A DNA stretch of 19,998 bases from CAYVBE01 sp964448935 (GCA_964448935.1 CAYVBE010000061.1:1-19998), one strand, 5' to 3'; counted from the first letter of the stretch, positions 7,364 to 15,527 are shown. Notes: a model not told the origin generated them from the letters alone. A program made the numbers and translations.

Positions 7364-7663
7364 CCGCTGGCGCTGTGGGAGGCCAGCAACGCGTGCCTTC
7401 GGTGGGCGGTGGATGAACGCATTGCGGACCCGCTGATGAAGCTTCAATTGCTGGAGAAGGCAGTGAAATTCGCCGCCGGAGCCGTGGAAGCGGGGCCATC
7501 GGACTATCTGATGTGGCAGCAGCTGGCACGAGGCCAGCTCGTGTTGGGACTGGGGGGAGCCGCCCAACAGTCGCTCGACCGTGCCCAGGAACTTGCACCG
7601 CCCGGCAAGAAGCTCAAGATCGGGCCGCTCGAAGGCCGGGTGTCGACCAACGAGACGCCGTGA
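7364..7663 (+). CDS. C-terminal fragment of a helical, TPR-like protein (5' end lost in gap)
   Basis: The frame is open from the first base after the gap to TGA at 7661-7663, giving 99 residues. The visible part is mostly amphipathic helix. LLEKAVKFAAGAVEAGPSDY followed by a segment containing WQQLARGQLVLGLGGAAQQSL and ending LDRAQELAPP has the spacing of small and large residues seen in tetratricopeptide repeats. The last 20 or so residues look unstructured. TPR proteins commonly accompany O-antigen-ligase-type genes in polysaccharide loci, which agrees with its place between the ligase-type gene and the VanZ-type gene. The start, the total length and any N-terminal membrane segment are unknown. 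Any reading that runs through the N stretch and joins it to upstream sequence is artificial. Confidence 0.65.
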   Translation, partial: PLALWEASNACLRWAVDERIADPLMKLQLLEKAVKFAAGAVEAGPSDYLMWQQLARGQLVLGLGGAAQQSLDRAQELAPPGKKLKIGPLEGRVSTNETP

Positions 7664-7740
7664 TCGGGTGGGCGCCTGCCGATCAGCGGGTCCCGCGCGG
7701 GTTCTCCATTAGCGTCACAGTAACTGTGTGAGAGAGGCCG

Positions 7741-8124
7741 TTGGGGCGCGTACGCGACACACTCAGTGCTGTCCCTCCGCCGGTATGGCCGGTGCTCTGC
7801 CTGGTGGCCATCGTGGTGGCCAGCCTTCTGCCGCAGGCCTCCCCGCCGGCCCGCGTGCTCACCCTCAACGGGCGGGATTTCCTGGCCCACGTGATTGCCT
7901 ACGGCGTGTTCGGCGCGCTGGTCTTCTGGTCCCTCGGCGGATTCTCCCTCGGCGTTCGATCCCTGGCCATGATATTCCTCCCGCTCGCTCTGGGGACGGG
8001 CATCGAGTTGCTGCAGCCCCTGGTTGGCCGCACCTGTAGCTGGCTGGACGTCTGCGCCGACGGCGTCGGCGTGATCATCGCCCTGGTGGCCGCCATGGTG
8101 CGGACCGCCTTCCGCTCGGTCTGA
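7741..8124 (+). CDS. VanZ-family membrane protein
   Basis: The 127-residue product has four hydrophobic segments (about 16-33, 48-65, 70-90 and 104-120) and VanZ-like motifs. These are RDFLAHVIAYGVFGAL (45-60), with the conserved His and Tyr, and GTGIELLQPLVGR (85-97) followed by SWLDVCADGVG, matching the family's E-LQ---R--S--D----G pattern. An Asp stands where Asn is common in the last motif. VanZ-like proteins are found in glycopeptide resistance and, very often, in polysaccharide and exosortase-type loci. Here the neighbourhood points to the polysaccharide role, whose biochemical basis is unclear. The start is a TTG at 7741 preceded by AGAGAGG (7731-7737), which is rather close. The next in-frame alternative, a GTG at 7792, would cut into the first helix. 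Confidence 0.8.
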   Translation: MGRVRDTLSAVPPPVWPVLCLVAIVVASLLPQASPPARVLTLNGRDFLAHVIAYGVFGALVFWSLGGFSLGVRSLAMIFLPLALGTGIELLQPLVGRTCSWLDVCADGVGVIIALVAAMVRTAFRSV

Positions 8125-8233
8125 CCGTCTCAAGAGCGGCAACAGTGGGCGCGCCGGGGCAATACTCTCTCGTCGGAGGTCCACAAACTCCACCAGGTCC
8201 ACGCCGTTCCTCCCCCGTCATTTTAGCTTACAG

Positions 8234-8261
8234 GTGAAAACGAGCGCAGGTATGTTATCAT
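8234..8261 (+). promoter_or_regulatory. probable promoter of the catabolic cluster (extended -10)
   Basis: TATCAT (8256-8261) matches the -10 consensus at five of six positions and is preceded by TG one base upstream, an extended -10 element. GTGAAA (8234-8239), 16 bases upstream, matches four of six -35 positions. The gene-free stretch 8125-8318 also holds a direct repeat AGGTCCAC at 8177-8184 and 8195-8202 that could bind a regulator. I see nothing else in it. Confidence 0.45.
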
Positions 8262-8318
8262 GTCCTCCTTTGCTTGATCCTGGCAGCCGCACGAGACCGC
8301 AGTTCGAAAGGAGACCAC

Positions 8319-9167
8319 ATGTCAGCCGCATCGGAAGGCGAGATGACCCCGGACACCACCGTGACGCTCAACGATGGGAACGAAATCCCGAGTCTCGGGT
8401 TCGGCACCTTCCAGATAGACGACGGCCCGGAGTGCGAGCAGGCGGTGCTGCACGCCCTCCAAGTGGGCTACCGCCACATAGACACGGCCCACGTCTACGG
8501 TAACGAGGCATCCGTCGGGCGGGCGATCAGCAAGAGCGACGTGCCCAGGGACGAACTGTTCGTCACCACGAAGACCCCGTTCGACCTCAGCCCGGCTAAC
8601 ATCCGCAAGGTGCTGGGTCAGAGCCTGGAGAAGCTTCAGACGGACTACGTGGACCTCTACCTGATCCACTGGCCGATGACCGACGAGCTGGCGGTGCCGT
8701 GGGAGACGTTGGTGGAGCTTCAGCAGGAGGGCAAGTGCCGGTCCATCGGGGTGAGCAACTTCACGGTCCGCCGCTTTGAGCAAGCATTCCTGCCGGACGT
8801 CTCGACGCTCCCGGCGGTCAACCAGGTGGAGTGCCACGTCTTCAACCAGAGACCCGACCTCGTCAAGTTCTGCCGAGAGAAGGGCATCCAGATCGAGGCA
8901 TACTCGCCGCTGACCCGCGGGAAGCGCATGTCCCATCCCGTGGTGACTGACATCGCCACGAGCCACGGCAAGACGGCCCCTCAGGTCATGATCCGCTGGC
9001 TGCTGCAGAAGGGCATCGTTACGATTCCCAAGTCCTCTAACCCCGATCACATTCGGCAGAACTCGCATATCTTCGACTTTGCCCTGAGCGAGGAGCACAT
9101 GCGGCGGCTCGACGAACTGGACGAGGGGCTGGAGGTCCAGGACTGGCACCCGAAGGGCTTCTATTGA
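8319..9167 (+). CDS. aldo-keto reductase
   Basis: Aldo-keto reductases use NADPH or NADH to interconvert carbonyls and alcohols, often on sugars. The 282-residue protein has the family layout: LGFGTFQ near residue 26, then RHIDTAHVYGNE with D55 and Y60, TTKTP with K85, and LIHWP with H117. These are the four catalytic residues. VSNFT, QVECH and AYSPL follow, and IPKSS near the C-terminus contacts the cofactor phosphate. It resembles the 2,5-diketogluconate reductase/AKR5 branch more than the large beta-subunit branch. The start at 8319 is set by AGGAG (8309-8313) five bases upstream. A TTG 45 bases earlier lies close to the predicted transcription start. As first gene behind the promoter at 8234-8261 it heads the catabolic cluster, so a sugar or sugar-derived aldehyde substrate is likely (inference). 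Confidence 0.9.
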   Translation: MSAASEGEMTPDTTVTLNDGNEIPSLGFGTFQIDDGPECEQAVLHALQVGYRHIDTAHVYGNEASVGRAISKSDVPRDELFVTTKTPFDLSPANIRKVLGQSLEKLQTDYVDLYLIHWPMTDELAVPWETLVELQQEGKCRSIGVSNFTVRRFEQAFLPDVSTLPAVNQVECHVFNQRPDLVKFCREKGIQIEAYSPLTRGKRMSHPVVTDIATSHGKTAPQVMIRWLLQKGIVTIPKSSNPDHIRQNSHIFDFALSEEHMRRLDELDEGLEVQDWHPKGFY

Positions 9168-9220
9168 GAGGCCCCGCCGACCGATTCTGAAACTCGTCTG
9201 CAACTGATGTGGAGACACGA

Positions 9221-10252
9221 ATGAGCGAGAAAGTGGTGAGAACTGCCGTAATCGGCTGCGGCGGCATAGCGCAGCACGCCCACCTGCCGGCCATCCGGCG
9301 CAACGGGCAGGAGCAACTGGTGGCGGTGGCCGATGCGTTCGAGGACCTGGCCCACAAAGTGGGACGCAGCCGCGGTCTGGCCGACGAGGACATCTACGGC
9401 GATTACACCGAGGTCTTGCAGCGCGACGACGTGGACGCCGTCACGGTGTGCACGTGGACCGGCCTGCACGCCGAGATATCGGCGGCCGCCCTGGAGGCGG
9501 GCAAGCACGTGATCGTCGAGAAGCCCATGGCGGTCACCAGCGAGGACGCCCAAAGGATGGTGGACGCGGCGGAGAAGTCCGACAGGCTGCTGATGATCGC
9601 CTACAACCACACCTACGATCTGGCCACCGATTACGTGAAGGGCTTGCTGGAGACCGGCGCGCTGGGCGATATCCTCTACGCGGAAGTCTTCTTCTACGAG
9701 GACGCCGGCGCGTGGGACGCGGGGGCCTACCGCAGGACCCTGCGCAGCGACGAGGCGCCCGAGGGCGGCTCGTGGTCTCCCGCCCGGCGGGAGAAGCTGC
9801 TGCACTACATCCACAACTTCGACTCTCACGTGCTCAACCTGATGCGCGTCCTCCTGGGCGAGCCCGAAGGCATCGAGTTCTGCCGGTGGACGGAGGGTGC
9901 CGGCCTCTGGGCGATGCTCGACTACGGGGGCTACCGGACCTACTTCAAGAACGTGGAGACCGGCCAGCGTCGGTTCGAGAAGGGCATCGAGATATGCGGC
10001 TCGGAGAAGCGGGTGCGCCTGGATCTGGCGCCGCCGCTGGAACGTTACGCCGCAGGCACGGTCCGCATCACCGACGCCGGCTCGCAGGCCGAGTCCAGCC
10101 CGTTCCTGGAATACCGCTGGCCCTTCGAGCTGGAGCACGAGCATTTCTCCTCCTGCGTCCTCGAGGTCAGGCAGCCTCTCACCAGCGGTCGGCAGGCGCT
10201 GAACGACGTCATACTGGCCGAGCGGCTCACGGACATCGCTTTGGAGGCGTAG
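9221..10252 (+). CDS. Gfo/Idh/MocA-family oxidoreductase
   Basis: Members of this family oxidise or reduce sugars, inositols and their derivatives with a tightly held NAD(P). The 343-residue product begins with a Rossmann motif (VIGCGGIAQHAHLPAI, about 10-25) and an acidic residue after the second strand (VADAFE). EKP (100-102), whose Lys is catalytic in the family, follows. The C-terminal half (about 130-330) is the alpha/beta domain that binds substrate, containing NHTYDLATDYV and a HNFDSHVLNLM segment with candidate catalytic histidines. The ATG at 9221 has GGAG (9210-9213) upstream and is preferred over the GTG at 9209. It follows the aldo-keto reductase by 53 bases and precedes an isomerase-type gene by 32, a pairing often seen in catabolism of unusual sugars. 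The substrate is unknown. Confidence 0.9.
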   Translation: MSEKVVRTAVIGCGGIAQHAHLPAIRRNGQEQLVAVADAFEDLAHKVGRSRGLADEDIYGDYTEVLQRDDVDAVTVCTWTGLHAEISAAALEAGKHVIVEKPMAVTSEDAQRMVDAAEKSDRLLMIAYNHTYDLATDYVKGLLETGALGDILYAEVFFYEDAGAWDAGAYRRTLRSDEAPEGGSWSPARREKLLHYIHNFDSHVLNLMRVLLGEPEGIEFCRWTEGAGLWAMLDYGGYRTYFKNVETGQRRFEKGIEICGSEKRVRLDLAPPLERYAAGTVRITDAGSQAESSPFLEYRWPFELEHEHFSSCVLEVRQPLTSGRQALNDVILAERLTDIALEA

Positions 10253-10284
10253 TACCGACGCCCGAGATTTTGGAAAGGCACCCC

Positions 10285-11238
10285 ATGGAGACAAGATTCG
10301 GACTGGCCGATTTCACGTATTTTCTGTCCAAATTCAGGACAAAGCTTCTCGGCGACCTCGACCTGCTGGACAAGGTGGCCGAGATGGACCTCGACTGCTT
10401 CCAGGCCGGCCTGGCCACCGAGATGGAGGACGGCGGCGCGGAGCAGCGCAAGGCCCTGAGGGAGAAATCCGAGGCCCTGGGCATAGAGCTGATCGGAGCG
10501 GGCGGCGGGCAGCCCACGGCCGAACTGTTCGAGAAGGAACTGGAGGCCGCCGCCGAGATGGGCGCCTCGATAGTCCGGCACGCCTGCGCGCTGTTCCGGT
10601 GGCACAACCCTCCGGCGCCGCCCGAGCAGCTCGAGAAGGCGCTGAGGGCCGTCGAGCCGAAGGCGCGCGAACTGGGCATCACGATAGCCGTCGAGAACCA
10701 TCAGGACTACTCCTGCGACGAGTTGGCCGGCGTCATGGCCGCCGTGGACAGCCCCAACATCGGCGTCTGCCTGGATACCGGCAACTCCATGTCCATGATG
10801 GAGGCGCCCCTGCGCACCGCGCAGACGCTGGCGCCCTACGCCCACGACGTTCACCTGAAGGAATACGTGCTGCTTCCCTGTCCGGCCGGCTTCAGCATGG
10901 TGGGCGTCACGCTGGGGCAGGGCATCGTGCACAACCGGTCGATCCTGGACATCCTGCGCCGCGAGGCCCCCGCCGATCCGCTGCACATTACGCTGGAGAA
11001 CCCGCTGGAGCGCTGCTCCACGCCGATACTGTCCAGCGCTTACGTGGAAACCTTCGGGGACAGGAGCTTCGGCGACTTCGCCCCGTTGGCCGAGCTGATC
11101 GCGACGAGCATGGAGAAATACCCGGACGGCATCACGCTGCCGCAGGAGGCCGGTCTCTCGGACGAAGAGATAGCGGCCGCCGAGGACGACCACAACCATG
11201 CCGCAGTGGAATACGCACGCGAGGTACTTGGGCTCTGA
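10285..11238 (+). CDS. sugar isomerase/epimerase-type TIM barrel (AP endonuclease family 2 fold)
   Basis: The 317-residue product belongs to the xylose-isomerase-like/AP endonuclease 2 superfamily, whose metal-dependent barrels isomerise or epimerise sugars and keto acids. Four metal ligands are visible at the expected strand ends: E137 in AVENHQD, D164 in CLDTGNS, H190 in DVHLKE and E238 in ITLENPLE. An HACALFRW segment near residue 99 contributes to the pocket. Some relatives instead cleave 3-keto-glycosides by elimination, working together with a Gfo/Idh/MocA oxidase, and the neighbour at 9221-10252 makes that a possible alternative. The ATG at 10285 is preceded by GGAAAGG (10272-10278). 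The same frame stays open far upstream, but that portion overlaps the Gfo/Idh/MocA gene in another frame and is not coding. The next gene starts 13 bases after the stop. Confidence 0.85.
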   Translation: METRFGLADFTYFLSKFRTKLLGDLDLLDKVAEMDLDCFQAGLATEMEDGGAEQRKALREKSEALGIELIGAGGGQPTAELFEKELEAAAEMGASIVRHACALFRWHNPPAPPEQLEKALRAVEPKARELGITIAVENHQDYSCDELAGVMAAVDSPNIGVCLDTGNSMSMMEAPLRTAQTLAPYAHDVHLKEYVLLPCPAGFSMVGVTLGQGIVHNRSILDILRREAPADPLHITLENPLERCSTPILSSAYVETFGDRSFGDFAPLAELIATSMEKYPDGITLPQEAGLSDEEIAAAEDDHNHAAVEYAREVLGL

Positions 11239-11251
11239 CGGAGCACGGGTC

Positions 11252-12808
11252 ATGGCAGATAGCTCAGAGATGCTGGTGGTAGGGCTGGACTGTGGGACTT
11301 CCGTGGTCAAGGCCGCGGCGTTCGATCCGAGCGGGCGCGAGGTCGCCGTGGCTCAGGCCACTCTGGAGGGCCTTTCCCCCCAGCGCGGGTGGATGGAGTA
11401 CCGTCCGGAGGACATGTGGTCCGCGGCCGCCGGGGCGCTGCGGGAGTTGGTGAATGCGGAGGCCGTTTCTACGGACGCCATCGCCGCGATCGGGCCGACG
11501 GGCGCCGGCAACGGGGTGCTCCTGCTGGATGAGGACGACTCACCGGTCCGCAACGGCATCTTCGCCGTGGATACCCGCGCGGCGGACATGATGGCCCGCG
11601 ACGCCGAGGAAGGGCTGCCGGCGAAAACGCGCGCCATCAACGGTCAGACGACGTGGACGGGCCAGACCTTCTGCCTGCTCAAATGGCTGCGGGAGAATGA
11701 ACCGGAGTCGCTCGACCGCGCCGCAAAAGTTCTGGTCATCAAGGATTACGTCAAGTTCCGGCTCACGGGAGAGTACGTGGGCGACGCCTCCGAGCAGAGC
11801 AAGGTCGGCCTGGTGGACATCTCTCGGGGCGAGTGCACCGGGGAACTACTGGCGCTCTACGACATCGAGGCGCTGCTGGAACGTCTGCCCCCGATCCGTG
11901 GCTCGACCGAGGTCATCGGCGGCGTCACCGCGGAAGCGGCGCGGGAGACCGGCCTCAAACAGGGCACCCCGGTCGTCAGTGGCCTGGCGGACATAGACGC
12001 CTCCGCCCTCGGCGCCGGCGTGGTGCGGGCGGGGCAGATGTCCATCGTCGCCGGCACGTGGTCCATCAATCAGCTCTTCGTGGACGAGCCCGCCATTGAC
12101 CCGCGCTTCTTCGGCCTCTCTTTTTATGCGGTCGAGGGCGTCTACGAGCACCTGGAGGCATCCCCCTCGTCCACCGCCAATCTGACCTGGTTCATCAACC
12201 AGGCGTGCGGCGACCTGCAGCGGGAGGCCGAAGACAAGGGCTGCTCCGTCTATGACCTGATCAACGAGCTGGTGGATTCGGTGGAGCCGGCCTCCACCGA
12301 GGTGTTCTTCCATCCCTATCTCTATGGGTCCAACACGAAGACCAACGCCCGTGCGGGCTTTTACGGCCTGGCCGGCTGGCAGGACCGCGCCGAACTGCTG
12401 GCGGCGCTCTACGAGGGCGTGGTGTTCAGCCACAACCACCACGTCGAGAAGCTGCGGACGCTGGAGGAGCCGGTGTCCGAGATACGGCTCAGCGGAGGCG
12501 CGGCGCGTAGCGAGGTCTGGTCGCGGATGTTCGCCAATGTCATCGGATTGCCCGTGAGCGTTCCGGAGGCACAGGAGGTCGGCGCCCTGGGGGCGGCCAT
12601 GTGTGCGGCGGTGGGGGCAGACGTGCATACGGACCTTCTGGGGGCGGCAGAGCAGATGGTGCATACCGCGCACGTCCACCAGCCCGATGCGGAACTTCAC
12701 GAGCGCTACGCCGGGCGTTACGAGTGCTACAAGCGGGTAACGGAGCTGATGGGCCCGGTATGGGACGAACTCAGCGGCGTGTTCAGCAGACCCGAGCCAC
12801 AGGAGTAG
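11252..12808 (+). CDS. FGGY-family carbohydrate kinase
   Basis: FGGY kinases phosphorylate sugars or polyols, commonly pentuloses, glycerol or gluconate. The 518-residue length is typical. The N-terminal phosphate-binding motif GLDCGTSVVKAAAFD starts at residue 11. SGLADIDASALGAG (243-256) holds the catalytic base, where D247 aligns with the Asp of the GGGD motif in xylulokinase. GTWSINQ (268-274) follows. The C-terminal ATPase half has RLSGGAARSEVWSRMFANV, the adenosine-binding GG-A-S motif, and EVGALGAAMCAAVG. The GTWSINQ segment recalls the L-xylulose/3-keto-L-gulonate kinase (LyxK-like) branch, but I cannot assign the substrate. It is the only sugar kinase in the cluster and so the likely step that traps the processed sugar. 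The ATG at 11252 has GGAG (11240-11243) eight bases upstream. Confidence 0.9.
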   Translation: MADSSEMLVVGLDCGTSVVKAAAFDPSGREVAVAQATLEGLSPQRGWMEYRPEDMWSAAAGALRELVNAEAVSTDAIAAIGPTGAGNGVLLLDEDDSPVRNGIFAVDTRAADMMARDAEEGLPAKTRAINGQTTWTGQTFCLLKWLRENEPESLDRAAKVLVIKDYVKFRLTGEYVGDASEQSKVGLVDISRGECTGELLALYDIEALLERLPPIRGSTEVIGGVTAEAARETGLKQGTPVVSGLADIDASALGAGVVRAGQMSIVAGTWSINQLFVDEPAIDPRFFGLSFYAVEGVYEHLEASPSSTANLTWFINQACGDLQREAEDKGCSVYDLINELVDSVEPASTEVFFHPYLYGSNTKTNARAGFYGLAGWQDRAELLAALYEGVVFSHNHHVEKLRTLEEPVSEIRLSGGAARSEVWSRMFANVIGLPVSVPEAQEVGALGAAMCAAVGADVHTDLLGAAEQMVHTAHVHQPDAELHERYAGRYECYKRVTELMGPVWDELSGVFSRPEPQE

Positions 12809-12814
12809 GCAGCC

Positions 12815-13573
12815 ATGGACCTGGGACTGGCGGGCAAGGCGGCGGTGGTGACCGGCGGCGCCGGCGGGATAGGGCGGGAAGTGGTGCGCCGGCTGGCGGC
12901 CGAGGGTTGCGGCTCCTGCATCCTGGACCTGAACGTGGAGTTGGCCGAGAGCATCGCGGCCGAAGTTAGCGCCGAGAGCAAGGTACGCACGATCGCGGTG
13001 CGGTGCGACGTGACGAAGCGAGTCGAAGTGGAGGCCGCCTTCCGGACCGCGGCGGAGGAGTTCGGCGAACTGCACGCCCTGATCAACTCCCACCAGCTCT
13101 GGCCGACGGCATGGTTCACGGAGATCACCGACGAGCAGTGGCGGCAGGCGATTGACGTCAACCTTACCTCCTACTACCTGACCTGCCAGGCCATGGTGCG
13201 GCACATGCTGGAGCGGGACGTTGCGGGTTCGATTCTGAACATCTCATCCCAGGCCGCCTTCCGAGGCGCCACCACGGGGCACGCCCACTACGCTGCCGCG
13301 AAGGCCGGCATACTGGCGCTGACCAAGTCCATCGCCCGCGAGACCGCCGAGAAGGGCATCACCGCCAACGCGCTGGCGCCCGGCATGGCGCGCACACCGG
13401 CCACCGAGGAGGTGCTGGAGAAAAACCCCGAGGAATACATCCAGCGCATTCCTCTGCGCAGGATCGCCGAGCCGGAGGAGGTGGCCGACGTGGCGGTCTT
13501 CCTCGTCTCGGAGCGGGCGCGCTACATGACCGGAACCACGGTGGACATCAGCGGCGGCATGCTGATGCGCTGA
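12815..13573 (+). CDS. short-chain dehydrogenase/reductase with degenerate NNAG motif
   Basis: A classical SDR of 252 residues: cofactor motif TGGAGGIG (13-20), acidic D38 after the second strand suggesting NAD preference, N116, the catalytic Ser in NISSQAA (144/145), Tyr159 and Lys163 in HYAAAK, and a PGMARTP segment after the sixth strand. The usual NNAG motif after the fourth strand is replaced by NSHQ (91-94), which is unusual because this motif stabilises the central sheet. The catalytic tetrad is otherwise intact, so the protein is probably active. It starts six bases after the kinase stop. Its ribosome site AGGAG (12801-12805) lies inside the end of the kinase gene, so translation is probably coupled. 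It likely oxidises or reduces a sugar, sugar acid or polyol in the same pathway. Confidence 0.9.
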   Translation: MDLGLAGKAAVVTGGAGGIGREVVRRLAAEGCGSCILDLNVELAESIAAEVSAESKVRTIAVRCDVTKRVEVEAAFRTAAEEFGELHALINSHQLWPTAWFTEITDEQWRQAIDVNLTSYYLTCQAMVRHMLERDVAGSILNISSQAAFRGATTGHAHYAAAKAGILALTKSIARETAEKGITANALAPGMARTPATEEVLEKNPEEYIQRIPLRRIAEPEEVADVAVFLVSERARYMTGTTVDISGGMLMR

Positions 13574-13602
13574 GAGAGACTATCACCCACGCGGAGACAG
13601 AC

Positions 13603-14724
13603 ATGGGATCGGCTTCAAAGGGAGACTTCGCCGCGCGCATTCTGGCCGTCGGCGACCACTTCCTGGACGCGGACACGCTGCGGGAGATCGTGGAGCCCGG
13701 CCTGCCGGACGGGATCGGGTTCGATGCGGTGCAGTGGGAGACGGACGGGCTGGAGGAGCTGCAGGAGTTCAACGCCCTGGTCGAGCAGCAGGGGCCTGCG
13801 GCGGTCGAGCCTCCGGGGGCGCTTCTGGACCGTATCGGCGGGGCGGACATCCTGTTCACCCAGTTCTGCCCGATCTCGGCAGCGACCATCGAGGCCGCCC
13901 CCCGGCTGCGGGTGATCGGGCTGGGCAGGAGCGGCGCGGAGAACGTGGACGTGGCGGCGGCCACGGAGCGCGGCATCTCGGTGCTGAACACCGTGGGACG
14001 CAACGCGGAGGCGGTCGCGGAGTACACGATCGCCCTTCTGCTGTGCGAGGCGCGCAACATCGCCCGAGCGCACGCCGCGCTGAAGCGGGGCAAATGGCGG
14101 AAGGAATACGCCAATGATGAGACCGTGCCCGAACTGCCGGGCAAAACGCTGGGGATCATCGGTTTGGGGCAGATCGGGCGGCTGATTGTCGAGAGGTTGT
14201 CGGCTTTCGGGATGCGGTTTCTGGCCCATGACCCATACGCGTCGCCCCGGGCCGCCGAGGAACTCGACGTCGAGTTGACGGACCTGCCGACGCTGATGGC
14301 GGAATCGGACTTCGTGACGATCCACGCCCGCCTGACCGACGAGACGCGCGGCCTCGTAAGCCGTGAGATGCTGGAGATGATGAAGCCGACGGCCTGCCTG
14401 ATCAACACGGCGCGCGCGGAGATCGTGGACGAGGCGGCGCTGGTGGAGGCGCTCAGAGAAGGCCGTATCTGCGGGGCGGCGCTCGATGTTTTCACCCAGG
14501 AGCCGCCGCCGGAGGACCACCCGCTTCTGGCGCTGGACCGCGTAACCCTGTCGCCCCACCAGGCCGGCGTGACGGCCGATGCCTATCAGACGACGGCCCG
14601 CCTGTTCCTGGAGAACATCTCACGCCTCTGGGAGGGAGACGAGCTGCCGGCCAACCTGCTGAACCCGGAAACCGAGGACAGTCTGCGTTCATTCAAGGAA
14701 CGTTTGCAGGAGGAGCTACCATGA
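13603..14724 (+). CDS. D-isomer-specific 2-hydroxyacid dehydrogenase
   Basis: This family interconverts 2-keto acids and D-2-hydroxy acids with NAD(P)H, and includes phosphoglycerate dehydrogenase and glyoxylate/hydroxypyruvate reductases. The 373-residue product has the Rossmann motif GIIGLGQIG (184-192) with D210 after the next strand, consistent with NAD. The catalytic residues are R271 in INTARAEIVDE, E300 in FTQEPPPE and H319 in LSPHQAG. The glycine normally following the catalytic Arg is Ala here, a tolerated variation. An N-terminal substrate domain with about 75 residues before DILFTQ is a little longer than in short members, and I do not see a C-terminal ACT domain. The gene sits between the two SDR genes. 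GGAG (13592-13595) precedes the ATG, and its stop overlaps the next start. Confidence 0.9.
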   Translation: MGSASKGDFAARILAVGDHFLDADTLREIVEPGLPDGIGFDAVQWETDGLEELQEFNALVEQQGPAAVEPPGALLDRIGGADILFTQFCPISAATIEAAPRLRVIGLGRSGAENVDVAAATERGISVLNTVGRNAEAVAEYTIALLLCEARNIARAHAALKRGKWRKEYANDETVPELPGKTLGIIGLGQIGRLIVERLSAFGMRFLAHDPYASPRAAEELDVELTDLPTLMAESDFVTIHARLTDETRGLVSREMLEMMKPTACLINTARAEIVDEAALVEALREGRICGAALDVFTQEPPPEDHPLLALDRVTLSPHQAGVTADAYQTTARLFLENISRLWEGDELPANLLNPETEDSLRSFKERLQEELP

Positions 14725-15527
14725 ACATCGAGGAGCTGTACGATCTGAAGGGCAAGGTCGCCGTGGTGACGGGCGGCAGCATCGGCCTGGGCAAGCAGAT
14801 GGCCATCGGCCTGGCCGAAGCGGGCGCCAAGGTCGCCATCGCCAACCGGCGCGTGGAGATGGGACAGGCCACCGCGGAAGGGCTCAAGGATCTGGGCGTC
14901 GAGGCGATAGCCGTCAAGATGGACGTCACCGACCGCGAGCAGGTCGTCGCCGGCATGCAGCAGGTCGTGGACGAACTCGGCACCATTGACATTCTGGTCA
15001 ACGATGCCGGCATCAGCCTGGAGAACCCCCTGGCGACGGACGAGGAGAACCTGGAGACCTGGCACCGGGTGATGGACGTCAACGTGGCGGGCATCTACCT
15101 CTGCGCCTCCGCGGTCGCCGACGTCATGAAGGAGAAGCGCTACGGCAAGATCATCAACATCGCGTCCATCTACGGCGCCAACGGCATTGACCGCTCGCTC
15201 TACGTCGAGGACCTGGACGAGCCCTTCGCGCTGCATTCCTACGCGGCCAGCAAGGGCGCCGTGGTCAACCTGACGCGCGATCTGGCCGCGACGCTGGGGC
15301 AGCACAATATCAACGTGAACGCCATCCTGCCCGCCACTTTCGTGACGGACCAGAACAGGCACATCCTTCCCGAGGACGTCCTGGAGCGCATCCGGGCGCG
15401 CACCCCCCTGGGCCGCACCGGCACGGACGACGACCTGAAGGGCGTGATCGTCTTTCTGGCCAGCGACGCCTCCAAATACATCACCGGGCAGATGCTGGCG
15501 GTGGACGGCGGCTGGCTCTGCTGGTAA
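14721..15527 (+). CDS. short-chain dehydrogenase/reductase, gluconate 5-dehydrogenase-like
   Basis: An SDR of 268 residues with TGGSIGLG (17-24), NDAG (94-97), the catalytic Ser in INIASIYG (S149), and Tyr174 and Lys178 in YAASKG. The C-terminal MLAVDGGWLCW is typical of the gluconate 5-dehydrogenase/2-deoxy-D-gluconate 3-dehydrogenase branch, so a sugar acid or polyol substrate is plausible. An insertion around residues 153-170 (ANGIDRSLYVEDLDEP) before the active-site Tyr probably shapes the substrate pocket. The PG dipeptide usually found after the sixth strand is PA here. Asn42 and Arg43-Arg44 follow the second strand, suggesting NADP rather than NAD. The ATGA overlap with the preceding gene and AGGAGGAG at 14708-14715 indicate translational coupling. 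Confidence 0.92.
   Translation: MNIEELYDLKGKVAVVTGGSIGLGKQMAIGLAEAGAKVAIANRRVEMGQATAEGLKDLGVEAIAVKMDVTDREQVVAGMQQVVDELGTIDILVNDAGISLENPLATDEENLETWHRVMDVNVAGIYLCASAVADVMKEKRYGKIINIASIYGANGIDRSLYVEDLDEPFALHSYAASKGAVVNLTRDLAATLGQHNINVNAILPATFVTDQNRHILPEDVLERIRARTPLGRTGTDDDLKGVIVFLASDASKYITGQMLAVDGGWLCW

Noticed and set aside
7716..7728. CACAG-TAA-CTGTG palindrome before the VanZ-type gene
   Set aside because: Only five base pairs per arm with no promoter around it. It is too short to distinguish from chance.
9448..10284. Long + strand frame running into the isomerase-type gene from far upstream
   Set aside because: It overlaps the well-supported Gfo/Idh/MocA gene in another frame, its translation is Arg/Gly-rich with no family motif, and a good ribosome site precedes the ATG at 10285.
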